From contig NZ_JAPJBQ010000008.1 in the NCBI RefSeq assembly GCF_026421305.1, positions 1-64,000 of the forward strand: a stretch of DNA of 64,000 bases, written 5' to 3'. Shown here piece by piece: positions 34,913-42,897 of this stretch. This DNA is from Dyella silvae (GTDB lineage: Bacteria > Pseudomonadota > Gammaproteobacteria > Xanthomonadales > Rhodanobacteraceae). The position numbers and the translations under genes were made by a program. The notes beneath the pieces were generated by a model. The model had not been told where the DNA came from. It saw only the letters and a program-made list of their open reading frames with translations, and searched no databases. Position 1 is the first letter of the stretch; each line of letters starts with the position of its first letter.

Positions 34913-37362
34913 GCTTTCAGTCTCTCAGTAACGTCAGCGTTGACTTCAACGGGGTCGTCCCCTTCCGTAAGAGGGTAGTCAAAGGCATCGTAGGCAGCGT
35001 CATTGATGGTCTCCAGGGCGCCATCCAGCATCAGCGATAGGCTGGTTGCCAAACCCTGCAGCTCTGCACGCGTCCATTCCGCACGCTCTAGCAGCTCGCG
35101 AACAAGGGCACTGTGCGGGCCGTCGAGCCCCATGAGGCTATCGGTGTCGGGCAGCGCGAGCTCGATCGCCGGGTCCGTCGTGACATCCGCCGGATCTTCT
35201 TTAAATACATCGGCGAGCAGCGCAGTGACTGTCGCCGTCTCGCGCTGTAACGCCTCTATGCGCTTGGCATCGAGCTTAAGCCCCCTGGCCGGCTTACGTT
35301 CGGGGACGGCGCTACCAGCCGCCGCGGCATGCACGCTGCTGAAGAGGTGCTGGCTGTCCAGGCCAAGCATGGCGTAGACCTTTTCCAACAGCACCATCTC
35401 GGCGCGCGAGACCGTGCCATCAACCTGAGCCAGCGTGACCATAAGCGCAGCGATGCGCTCCTTGGAGGCGCTATCTGCTGAGCCCAGCTTTTTCTTCAGC
35501 GATGAGATGGCCACAGGAGCCGCCGTTAGCAACCTCAAATGCGCGCCGAGCCGGCGGCGCTGGGCCTCGGTGAGCTGGCGCCAGCTGCCAATCTCCTGCA
35601 ACAGATGCTGCTCCTCATCCGCGCTGAACTCGCCATCCGCATGGGCGCCAGCAGCCGCGACCTGCAAAGTGAGGGCGGCGACCTTGTATTCATCGCTGTC
35701 GCGCGACGCCTCGGGCGTAGCAATTAGCGGAAAAACGACGATGGGATCCGACATGCCAGGCACCCTTGCGCCCTGGAGAAGATCTGGCTCGACTCCCAGA
35801 CCCTGCGTCGCCAAAATACCTGCCAGTGCTCGGATCCTGTCTCCGGATAAGTCGGGAGTACCCACCTGCCTCAGGAAATCATCCAGCGGCAAAGTGAAGC
35901 CCGACTCGCCGGAGCAGCGGCCGCGCAAAGTCTCCACCTGCGCCTTCGCTTTAGTTGGCCACACCTCGAACGGCAGCAGTGTCCGTCCGGCAGGCGTGCC
36001 CCGCACGCTCGCATCTTTACCGAGAGCGCGGCTGTACCCGTCCAGCTCAGCCGTGCACTGATTGGCCAACTCAAGCAATTTCTCGATCGGCGCAGATAGG
36101 CCAGTCACGTCCGGCAGATCCCCGACTACTCGAGTCAGTTCGGTGCGCCCCTGCAGGCCGGCCGAAGCAGGACGGTAGACGACGGCCAATTTCTTTCGAT
36201 TCTTGGGTAACACCAGGCCAGTGCCATAGCGCTCCCCATACCGGGCACGGAATAGCTGATCAAATTCCTCGGCACAACGGCTCGCCGGAGTTCGAAGGTA
36301 GACCGTGGGGTTATAACGGACCCAAGCCAGTGCCAGCGACGCGGACAATGGCACGCGATCGATCGATGCTTGGCCCAGGGCGACCTTGAGCGGCCACGGC
36401 AAACTGTAGCTTCGAACCATCGGGGGCAGCGCTGACGCATAAGTGCGCTCTGGTACTGCAACGACTGCCATCCATTCCAATAAACCTTCGGCAAAAGTTC
36501 GAAATGATGGCGAACCGTCAGCGTAAACCGCCGACAGCTGTGTGATCTCGTCGCGAATGATCTGCCATTCCGTCGGGCCCACAACAGAATAGCCATCCAC
36601 GATAACGCGCTGCTCCAGGCCGTAGAAGAAAAGGAATACGTACCCTATATCGCAGTCTGGGTGACGGCGCCCCGCCACCAGCCAGTTGAGGTAAGCGCGA
36701 CGCGCCGTTGGGTCGAGCTCAGCGTAGCTGGGCCAGTAGGATGTCCGACTGACTGTGAAGTTCCCCGTACTCCTGACGTTCAAATGCGGCTGAATCAGGC
36801 TGGGGTTGTTGTAGCCGCCCGCTGCGCGGCCAGTGCCAACGTAGAGCAGGCCGCCGGGCACAGTGGTGCCAGCCACGTTGACGGTCTGTCCCTGGGGGAT
36901 CCATCGTGCCGCGCTCAGTTCCGGTGGGCGCTGCGGGAGCTGAAACTCGGACGGGTTGGCGGCATCTCGGCTGCCGGACAGTTGAAACTCTGCGGGCTCG
37001 GCTTCCTTGTCTACAAAGCGATCCGTGATTTGCGACAACATAGAGAAGAACTCCGGCTCTGTTGCCGGAGGTGGCACCTGTATGGGAAGGGCGGGCGGCT
37101 GCCCGCCTGCCGGCGATGATGAGGCACGCGCCGGCGGCCTGTGACTCGAGGCCATGATCTGCTCGAGCGTCCGGTAGTCGGAGCTCTTCTGGCGAGTGCT
37201 GAGGTGACGCTTGATCGCGCGCGCCCCCCAGCGCAGCACCATCAGCCCGATGCCGATAATGGCAAACCAACCCCAAATTCTCCACGGAATGAGTGCCACT
37301 ACGAAGGCGATGACGATGATTCCGATCAAGGCGTCGCCGCCATTCCCTGAGCGTCGGCTCAT
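34909..37362 (-). CDS. Membrane-anchored TerB-N/TerB domain protein
   Basis: An 817-residue protein, first gene of the operon. Two adjacent hydrophobic helices (about 11-28 and 31-45) are followed by a Pro-rich linker. The TerB-N domain (about 160-290) is marked by RWIPQGQTVNVAG, PGGLLYVGTG, WPSYAELDPTARRAYL and DIGYVFLFFYGLERR-like GLEQR. A TerB-like helical region near 600-690 has acidic loops (AHADGEFSADEEQHLL and QVDGTVSRAEMVLLEK), and a TerB-C-like end follows. TerB proteins bind metal and are linked to tellurite resistance and stress or phage-response systems. Membrane anchoring and coupling to an ATPase and helicase suggest it senses or recruits at the membrane. I do not know a characterised protein of this exact layout. 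Confidence 0.82.
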   Translation of the reverse strand: MSRRSGNGGDALIGIIVIAFVVALIPWRIWGWFAIIGIGLMVLRWGARAIKRHLSTRQKSSDYRTLEQIMASSHRPPARASSSPAGGQPPALPIQVPPPATEPEFFSMLSQITDRFVDKEAEPAEFQLSGSRDAANPSEFQLPQRPPELSAARWIPQGQTVNVAGTTVPGGLLYVGTGRAAGGYNNPSLIQPHLNVRSTGNFTVSRTSYWPSYAELDPTARRAYLNWLVAGRRHPDCDIGYVFLFFYGLEQRVIVDGYSVVGPTEWQIIRDEITQLSAVYADGSPSFRTFAEGLLEWMAVVAVPERTYASALPPMVRSYSLPWPLKVALGQASIDRVPLSASLALAWVRYNPTVYLRTPASRCAEEFDQLFRARYGERYGTGLVLPKNRKKLAVVYRPASAGLQGRTELTRVVGDLPDVTGLSAPIEKLLELANQCTAELDGYSRALGKDASVRGTPAGRTLLPFEVWPTKAKAQVETLRGRCSGESGFTLPLDDFLRQVGTPDLSGDRIRALAGILATQGLGVEPDLLQGARVPGMSDPIVVFPLIATPEASRDSDEYKVAALTLQVAAAGAHADGEFSADEEQHLLQEIGSWRQLTEAQRRRLGAHLRLLTAAPVAISSLKKKLGSADSASKERIAALMVTLAQVDGTVSRAEMVLLEKVYAMLGLDSQHLFSSVHAAAAGSAVPERKPARGLKLDAKRIEALQRETATVTALLADVFKEDPADVTTDPAIELALPDTDSLMGLDGPHSALVRELLERAEWTRAELQGLATSLSLMLDGALETINDAAYDAFDYPLTEGDDPVEVNADVTERLKA

Positions 37363-37687
37363 ACCACTATCCCCTTAGGGTGGAGATCGTCGAGGGCCTT
37401 CGTCTGGTCACAACTGGACCAAAGAGAAGCCTCGGTCGATGGCTCGACCCGTCGTCGAACAAACGGTTTCTATCCCATGGCTGCGCAGTCTATCCGAGAT
37501 GAGGTGACTGCTTGGATCTGTGTACCCGTGCACACCAGGCTCGGTGACAGCGAGCGTAGGCCCCGCTTCAACTCAAGCCTCCAGCGGGTCCAGTGTCGTC
37601 CGTGGACAACCGCCCTCCCCTAGAAAGAACCTGATTCCCTTTTCATCCAAAACCCGGGTCAGAGTGCACTTTCGGAATTCATTACTC
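37363..37687. other. Intergenic gap upstream of TerB operon
   Basis: No gene seen. It must contain the promoter for the TerB-ATPase-helicase operon (minus strand) at its left side, but I cannot place boxes reliably. A degraded GGGTCAGAGTGC palindrome lies at about 37653-37703 and overlaps the 3' end of the membrane-protein gene. Confidence 0.6.
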
Positions 37688-38158
37688 TTACTCTGATCCC
37701 TTACTTGGCTCGGGCATAACCGCTGCCTGCTCATGAGTTGTCGTGGCCATCATTGATGAAGACCGACTCCCTCGATACAGCGGACTGCCCGGATTCCCCA
37801 TCCGGCGTGCGAGCCACACCATCATGCCGAGTGCGAAAACATTCACGCCCATCTGGCCGAAGTTGATCCAGCCCAGCGAGAAGACCAGATTCAGGCCCAG
37901 CGTAAAGGAAAAAGTAAACGCACCGGTCACGAAGTGCAGTAGTTGCACTGCCCAAAACAGTTGACCCAACGGTGCAGATCTATCATCGCCGCGGAAACAA
38001 CCGACACCCGCAACAATGCCGAGCACGGCCAGCATCAGGTTGAGGGTGATGAAGAGTGCCGGGTAGCCGATCTTGGACGCTAACCAAATGGTCCAGACGA
38101 TGCCGGTTGTTCCGTGAAATACGAGAACGCCCGCGATGATCTTGTCTTGCTTTGCCAC
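37688..38158 (-). CDS. Small four-helix membrane protein
   Basis: A 156-residue integral membrane protein with four hydrophobic helices (about 8-28, 33-53, 66-88, 95-115) and a polar C-terminal tail rich in Ser, Thr and Glu. The last residues (PEPSKGSE) are read from the degraded GGGTCAGAGTGC palindrome, so the original C-terminus may have been altered. There is no recognised family; the arrangement resembles DUF-type small inner-membrane proteins. It is transcribed toward the TerB operon, with tRNA-Leu and a terminator upstream. Confidence 0.6.
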   Translation of the reverse strand: MAKQDKIIAGVLVFHGTTGIVWTIWLASKIGYPALFITLNLMLAVLGIVAGVGCFRGDDRSAPLGQLFWAVQLLHFVTGAFTFSFTLGLNLVFSLGWINFGQMGVNVFALGMMVWLARRMGNPGSPLYRGSRSSSMMATTTHEQAAVMPEPSKGSE

Positions 38159-38314
38159 ATGCTCTCCCTTGCAGCGTTATTCGCAGCCTGTCCCTTCGTA
38201 GCTGCGTGAGCGACATCGTACCGAACTAGGGGTATCTATCAAGGCGCTACGAATGGCTGCTAATGCCATGGCCCGTAAGCGACGAAAGCTTTAGCCACCA
38301 CTCGTCATCAACGC

Positions 38315-38343
38315 ACAAAAAAACCGCCTTTCGGCGGTTTCTT
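38315..38343 (-). terminator. Terminator of tpiA-secG-tRNA-Leu transcript
   Basis: On the minus strand AAACCGCC-GAAA-GGCGGTTT is followed by TTTTGTGCG, a good rho-independent terminator about 45 bases after the tRNA 3' end. Confidence 0.85.
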
Positions 38344-38386
38344 TGTTCTTCCGGATAGCGATGCAAAAGCCATCGATATCGCTTAT

Positions 38387-38471
38387 TGGTGCCCAAGGGG
38401 GGACTCGAACCCCCACGCCTCTCGGCGCTACCACCTCAAGGTAGTGCGTCTACCAATTCCGCCACCTGGGC
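38387..38471 (-). tRNA. tRNA-Leu (anticodon GAG)
   Basis: On the minus strand the sequence folds as an 85-base leucine tRNA with encoded CCA. The acceptor GCCCAGG pairs with CTTGGGC, the anticodon stem CTACC/GGTAG holds loop TTGAGGT (anticodon GAG, reading CUC/CUU), a long variable arm is present (GCGCCGAGAGGCGT) and the T-arm is GGGGGTTCGAGTCCCCC. It lies just downstream of secG, as in related bacteria. Its 3' end faces the accessory region. Confidence 0.95.
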
Positions 38472-38482
38472 AGGTGTCTTAC

Positions 38483-38929
38483 TTAGTTTTTCTTTGCCGG
38501 TTCCGTCGCGGCCGGTACATCACCCGCGGGCTTGGCCGGAGCCGTTGCCGCGGGGACGTCGCCCTGCGCCGGCTTGGTGGCCTGCGGAATTTCCGCGTTG
38601 GCCGGCGCGGCGGGCTGCGCATTCTGCGTTGCCGCCGGCTTGTTGGCAACCCCGGACATCACACCCAGATCGCTGCCGGTTGCAGGCTGCGGCCCACCGT
38701 GGTGACCGAGATACATACCCATGCCCAGGCTGAGCGCAAAGAACAGCGCAGCGAGCACCGCCGTGGAGCGAGTGAGGAAGCTGGCCGAGCCGCGCGCACC
38801 GAACACGGTAGCGGATGCACCGCCACCGAAACCGGAGCCCGCGTCGGCGCCTGCACCGCGCTGCATCAGAATCAGCACGATCATCGCCGCGGCGATCAAG
38901 ATGTAGAAAACGCTGAAGATGACGAACAT
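38483..38929 (-). CDS. secG: Preprotein translocase subunit SecG
   Basis: A 148-residue inner-membrane protein. The N-terminal helix (FVIFSVFYILIAAAMIVLIL) is followed by MQRGAGADAGSGFGGGASATVFGARG, the SecG hallmark loop that contacts SecY, then a second helix (about 53-73). The C-terminal half is an Ala/Pro-rich tail (PAATQNAQPAAPANAEIPQA and following) that makes it longer than E. coli SecG (110 aa); such tails are common in Xanthomonadales-type SecG. SecG assists SecYEG export. It lies 25 bases after tpiA in the same direction, followed by tRNA-Leu, a conserved arrangement. Confidence 0.93.
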   Translation of the reverse strand: MFVIFSVFYILIAAAMIVLILMQRGAGADAGSGFGGGASATVFGARGSASFLTRSTAVLAALFFALSLGMGMYLGHHGGPQPATGSDLGVMSGVANKPAATQNAQPAAPANAEIPQATKPAQGDVPAATAPAKPAGDVPAATEPAKKN

Positions 38930-38954
38930 GGTTCTCTTTAAGAGTCCGTGACGC

Positions 38955-39704
38955 TCAATACGCTGCAGCGCAGATACCCAGGAAATCAGCTGATGCCAGC
39001 GAGGCGCCCCCGATCAACCCACCATCTACGTCCGGCTGCGCGAACAATTCCGCAGCATTCGCCGCTTTGACACTACCGCCATAAAGCAGTCGGGTCAGAC
39101 TGGCAATCATAGCATCTTCTTTTGCGAGTTGGCTACGGATGAACGCATGAACGTGCTGCACCTGTTCGGGCGTGGCGGTGTGGCCGGTGCCGATGGCCCA
39201 GACGGGTTCATAGGCGATGACGGCGGTGTCGAACGCGGCAATGCCATTCATCTCGATGACGGCCTTGAGCTGGCGGGTCACCACGGCTTCGGTGAGGCCG
39301 GTCTGGCGCTCGGCCAGCGTTTCGCCCACGCAGAGAATCGGGGTGAGGCCACCGGCGCGGGCCGCAGCAAATTTGCGGGCCACCTGCTCGTTGGTTTCGT
39401 GGTGGTACTGGCGGCGCTCCGAGTGGCCTACCAGCACCCACTGCGCTCCGGTATCGGCCAGCATGGCGGCGGAGACTTCGCCCGTGTAGGCGCCCTGCCC
39501 GTCATGCTCGCTGACGTCCTGGCCGCCAAAACCAAGGCCCGAGCCTGCGTGCTGCGAGGCCAGTTCACCCAGATAAGGGAACGGAGGAAACACGGCTACG
39601 TCGATGGCGGGAGGCAATGCTGCGACGATGTCACCGACCAATGCTGCGGCCATGCTGCGGCTCCCATGCATCTTCCAGTTGCCGGCGACGAATTTCTTGC
39701 GCAT
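38955..39704 (-). CDS. tpiA: Triose-phosphate isomerase
   Basis: A 249-residue TIM-barrel enzyme interconverting dihydroxyacetone phosphate and glyceraldehyde 3-phosphate in glycolysis and gluconeogenesis. Visible signatures are FVAGNWKMHG (N-terminal Lys), GHSERR (catalytic His), AYEPVWAIGTG (catalytic Glu and flexible loop) and YGGSVKAAN with GLIGGASL (phosphate binding). Length is standard. The ATG at the start of MRKKFVAGN is used; longer frames upstream lack TIM features. It is first in the tpiA-secG-tRNA-Leu unit. Confidence 0.96.
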   Translation of the reverse strand: MRKKFVAGNWKMHGSRSMAAALVGDIVAALPPAIDVAVFPPFPYLGELASQHAGSGLGFGGQDVSEHDGQGAYTGEVSAAMLADTGAQWVLVGHSERRQYHHETNEQVARKFAAARAGGLTPILCVGETLAERQTGLTEAVVTRQLKAVIEMNGIAAFDTAVIAYEPVWAIGTGHTATPEQVQHVHAFIRSQLAKEDAMIASLTRLLYGGSVKAANAAELFAQPDVDGGLIGGASLASADFLGICAAAY

Positions 39705-39825
39705 GTTCCCATTCCGTTTCGTGTAAACCCGAAAGCTTACCGATCGACCATGCCACTGGCAATGAAAGGCTGACAAGCCCTTGCATTCACGACAAAAATC
39801 AACAACACCAGAAGGAGACCACTTC

Positions 39826-40641
39826 ATGCCCCCAGCCCGCCCACTGACCCTTATCACCGGTGCCTCCGCCGGCATCGGCGCGGCCTTCGCCCGCGATCTG
39901 GCTGCACGCGGCCACGACCTGGTGCTGACGGCCCGCAGGGTGGAACGGCTGGAATCCTTGGCGCAGGAGCTGCGCAGCCACCATCAGACGACGGTTACCG
40001 TGCTGCCCGCCGACCTGGCGGACCCTGCGGCCGCGCATCAACTGTGCGATGCCCTCGATGCGCGTGGACTCAAGGTGGACTGGCTGATCAACAACGCGGG
40101 CTATGGCGTTCCGGGTACGTTCGAGGCGAACGACTGGCCGGTGCACGAGGCGTTTATCCGGGTGCTGATGACCGCGCCGGCCGAGCTCGTGTGGCGTCTG
40201 CTGCCCGGCATGCGTGAGCGCGGTTATGGCCGCATCATCAATGTGGCTTCGCTGGCTGGCCACGTGCCGGGTTCGGCGGGCCACACGCTGTACGGCGCGA
40301 GCAAGGCCTACCTGATCAAGTTTTCGCAGTCGCTGGCGTTGGAAAACCAACATCTGGGCATCAACGTTTGTGCGCTCTGCCCCGGCTTTACCTGGTCGGA
40401 ATTCCACGACGTCACCGGCACACGGGAGCTGATGAACAAGCTGCCCGGGTTCATGTGGCAAACCTCTGAGATGGTGGTGCGCGAGGCGTATGACGCGGTT
40501 GAGCGTGGCGAGATTGTGCGCGTGACGGGTCGCGTGAATCGTTTTATCAAGGCGCTGACGAAGCTGCTCCCTGACCCGCTGACGTTGTGGCTGTCTGCAC
40601 GCGAATCGAAGCGCTATCGCGTGCTGGAAACGACTCACTAA
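39826..40641 (+). CDS. Short-chain dehydrogenase/reductase
   Basis: A 271-residue classical SDR. It has the cofactor-binding TGASAGIG, the structural NNAGYG, and the active-site Ser followed by YGASK (catalytic Tyr and Lys). The ADL segment after the third strand and an Arg at the end of strand two (TARR) suggest NADP(H). The start ATG follows GAAGGAG at good spacing. Divergent from tpiA, and convergent with the small secreted protein gene, whose stop overlaps its own. Substrate is unknown; related DltE-like/YqjQ-type SDRs act on diverse ketones or alcohols. Confidence 0.88.
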   Translation: MPPARPLTLITGASAGIGAAFARDLAARGHDLVLTARRVERLESLAQELRSHHQTTVTVLPADLADPAAAHQLCDALDARGLKVDWLINNAGYGVPGTFEANDWPVHEAFIRVLMTAPAELVWRLLPGMRERGYGRIINVASLAGHVPGSAGHTLYGASKAYLIKFSQSLALENQHLGINVCALCPGFTWSEFHDVTGTRELMNKLPGFMWQTSEMVVREAYDAVERGEIVRVTGRVNRFIKALTKLLPDPLTLWLSARESKRYRVLETTH

Positions 40642-41135
40642 CTCCGTGCGCGACGCTCGCAGTTGAGGGTGTCGCCAACGACCATGCGGCCATTGCGCTC
40701 CACTTCCCAGTCGATGCGGAGCCGCTCTGGCGTCACGCGTATGTATGAGAAGCGTTGCGCGGGTTTTACTTCGGGCGCGGAAGTCCAGATCAAGCGGCCG
40801 TCGCGCCAGCCTTCCGAAGAGAAGATGCGTGCGCCGCCGAAGTTGTCGAGGATGGTGGCGTTGTAGCGGCTTGCCTTGGGGTCATAGCCCCATGCTTCTA
40901 CGGCGTGATACATCGCCGGTGGTGATGTGTCGTCGTGGTGTTTGAGCAAGGCTTTGCCTGCGAGATCGCGTTCGAAATGCAGCTCGGAATCGATGGTTTT
41001 GCCGCTGGCGGGGAATACGCCGTGGCAGGTCCACTCGCCGGGTAGATCGGCGAAATCGTGGAAGGGGTCGTCGGTTGCGGCGATGGCATAGCTACTGAGC
41101 AAGTACAGACTGCATGCGATCAGCATCGGGCGCAT
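40638..41135 (-). CDS. Secreted hypothetical protein
   Basis: A 165-residue protein with a signal peptide (MRPMLIACSLYLLSSYAIAA; cleavage near AIA). The mature part is likely an all-beta barrel (LPGEWTCHGVFPASGKTIDS, LHFERDLAGKALLKHH), with two cysteines. It resembles small periplasmic lipocalin-like or DUF1579-type proteins, but no family is certain. AAGGAGTCCGCC precedes the ATG. Convergent with the SDR gene, overlapping its stop by four bases. Confidence 0.6.
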   Translation of the reverse strand: MRPMLIACSLYLLSSYAIAATDDPFHDFADLPGEWTCHGVFPASGKTIDSELHFERDLAGKALLKHHDDTSPPAMYHAVEAWGYDPKASRYNATILDNFGGARIFSSEGWRDGRLIWTSAPEVKPAQRFSYIRVTPERLRIDWEVERNGRMVVGDTLNCERRARS

Positions 41136-41825
41136 GGCGGACTCCTTGTCATGAGGAGTCCAGCGTAGCTTTGGGCTGATGGAACAGGATCGGTCGGAAG
41201 TCATGGGAGGACGTGTCTTCCCGCTCCCGAAGGCGGCTCAGATGAAATGGTGGGGCTAGATTGGCCCCTCACCCCAGCCCTCTCCCCGGAGGGGAGAGGG
41301 AGAAGTGGGGTGCACCGCAAGAATCACCGTGCAAGCCGAGAGGAAGCGAAGCGACGGTCCGCTTTAAGTCCTCTCCGCCGTGGCGCGTTGCGGTGTAGCC
41401 GTACCGCGTGTCGGATGGATCGATAGGTGCCGATTAACTTAAGCCCCAAGGCTTGTATTAATCACGACGCTACGAGCCCTTTAAGGCCATTTTCTTTGGG
41501 TTACTTTCGACGCGAAGCTAGTCCCCGTGGGATCTTTGACTCCGGGCATCCTGCCCTACGCCCTTCGGGCCGGCTTCGCCGTTCGCACGCGCTCCAAGCG
41601 CGTGCGTGGGCCAGCAAAAGAAAAGTGACTCGGCCTCCGGCAGGAGGTCGAAACGCCCGCTGCGTAAGCGGCACGCTGGCGGAAACGCCACGCTCAGAGC
41701 CAAGAGCAAAGTCACTGGATCCCCGCTTTCGCGGGGATGGCGGTGAGGGAAACTGACTTTGTCGCGAGCACCCGCCCCTCACCCCAGCCCTCTCCCCGGA
41801 GGGGAGAGGGAGAAGTGGGGCGTGA
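41136..41825. repeat. Long intergenic gap with composite repeats
   Basis: No gene is seen in 690 bp. Two CTCTCCCCGGAGGGGAGAG palindromes occur, at about 41262-41305 and 41771-41820, both with flanking GCCCCTCACCCCAGCC. Between about 41480 and 41770 lies a composite stretch (AAAAGAAAAGTGACTCGG, AGAGCAAAGTCACTGGATCC, half inverted repeat at 41711-41749, CGCGAGCACCCGCCCC) that repeats the block order seen at 35-290. The open frames here are repeat-derived and not coding. Confidence 0.8.
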
Positions 41826-42761
41826 TCAGATCAGCTTGATTTCGCGCAGGCGCTGCAGCAGGTACTCGTGCGAGGTAATGCTGGTGTCGTAGCGGCTCGG
41901 GTTATCGGCCGTCACTGTCTGCGGCAGCGGATCGAGCACCACATCCGGATTCGGATGCAGGAAGTACGGCACCGAGTAACGCGGCTTGCGTGCGTTATCG
42001 TTCTGAGGATTCACCACGCGATGCGAGGTGGATGGATACACGTGATTGGTAAGGCGCTGCAGCATGTCGCCGATATTCACCACGATGGCATCGCCTTCGG
42101 TGGTGATCGGGAGCCACTCACCTTCGCGAGTAAACACCTCGAGACCCTCGGCACTCGCACCCACCAGCAAGGTGATGAAGTTGATGTCTTCATGCGCACC
42201 CGCACGCACGTTGGGGATGTTTTCCTCGGTGATCGGCGGGTAATGGATCGGGCGCAGGATGGAGTTGCCCTGGTCGATCTTGTCGTCGAAGAAGCGCTCA
42301 GGCAGGTTGATGTGCAATGCCAGCGCACGCAGCACGCGCGAGCCAAGCTGGTCGAGCGCTTCGAACAAGCCGTAGCCGTTCTTCTTGAAATCGATGATTT
42401 CGGCCGGCCAGATGTTGGGCGGCATGACCTCGGCAAATTTCGAGTCGCGCGAAATCTCGCGGCCGATATGCCAGAACTCCTTGAGGTCGGCGAACTTGCT
42501 GTCCTTTGCCGTTTCCACTTTGTACGGCGTGTAGCCGCGTGCACCGCCGCTGCCGGCGATGTGGTACTTCATCTTGGTCTCGGTCGGCAGCGCGAAGAAC
42601 TGCTGGAACGACTCGTAAGCGCCGTCAATCAGCTCGCGCGGGATGCCGTGGCCGCTGATGCAGCAGAAACCGAATTCGCGATAGGCGTTGCCGAGTTCGG
42701 CGACGAAAGCGTCGCGGTCGGTGTCGTAACGACGAATGTCGAGGGTTGGAACTTTCTTCAT
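41826..42761 (-). CDS. 2-oxoglutarate/Fe(II) oxygenase, isopenicillin N synthase family
   Basis: A 311-residue IPNS-like dioxygenase. It has an N-terminal DIOX_N region (FGFCCISGHGIPREL) and a core with GAHEDINFIT (H190, D192), TSHRVV (H247) and the 2OG-binding R-x-S (R261, S263 in RYSVPYF). The family carries out oxidative reactions on small molecules, including plant-hormone and ethylene biosynthesis enzymes in bacteria; this sequence lacks enough to choose a substrate. The ATG giving MKKVPTLDIR is chosen over an upstream start. It faces away from the following glmM gene, with a 136-bp gap between them. Confidence 0.87.
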   Translation of the reverse strand: MKKVPTLDIRRYDTDRDAFVAELGNAYREFGFCCISGHGIPRELIDGAYESFQQFFALPTETKMKYHIAGSGGARGYTPYKVETAKDSKFADLKEFWHIGREISRDSKFAEVMPPNIWPAEIIDFKKNGYGLFEALDQLGSRVLRALALHINLPERFFDDKIDQGNSILRPIHYPPITEENIPNVRAGAHEDINFITLLVGASAEGLEVFTREGEWLPITTEGDAIVVNIGDMLQRLTNHVYPSTSHRVVNPQNDNARKPRYSVPYFLHPNPDVVLDPLPQTVTADNPSRYDTSITSHEYLLQRLREIKLI

Positions 42762-42897
42762 GGCTTGTCCACAGGTGTGCGTGCGGTCCACTTGTCTGTC
42801 CGCCACCGCAGGGGCGGGGCACGTCGGGCCAATCCTTGGCGACCTGGGTGTGGGGGCCGGCCTTATCCAGAAGGACGAAGGGCGGGCCCTGACAGGC

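Noticed and set aside
31412-37362. Complete BREX system
   Set aside because: No PglX methylase, PglZ, PglW or other BREX core gene is present; only the ATPase and helicase resemble BREX subunits.
27410-38471. Intact prophage or integrative element at tRNA-Leu
   Set aside because: No integrase, structural genes or second copy of the tRNA 3' end were found.
38955-39875. Extended start of tpiA
   Set aside because: The extra N-terminal residues have no TIM-barrel character; the conserved FVAGNWKMHG follows the later ATG at once.
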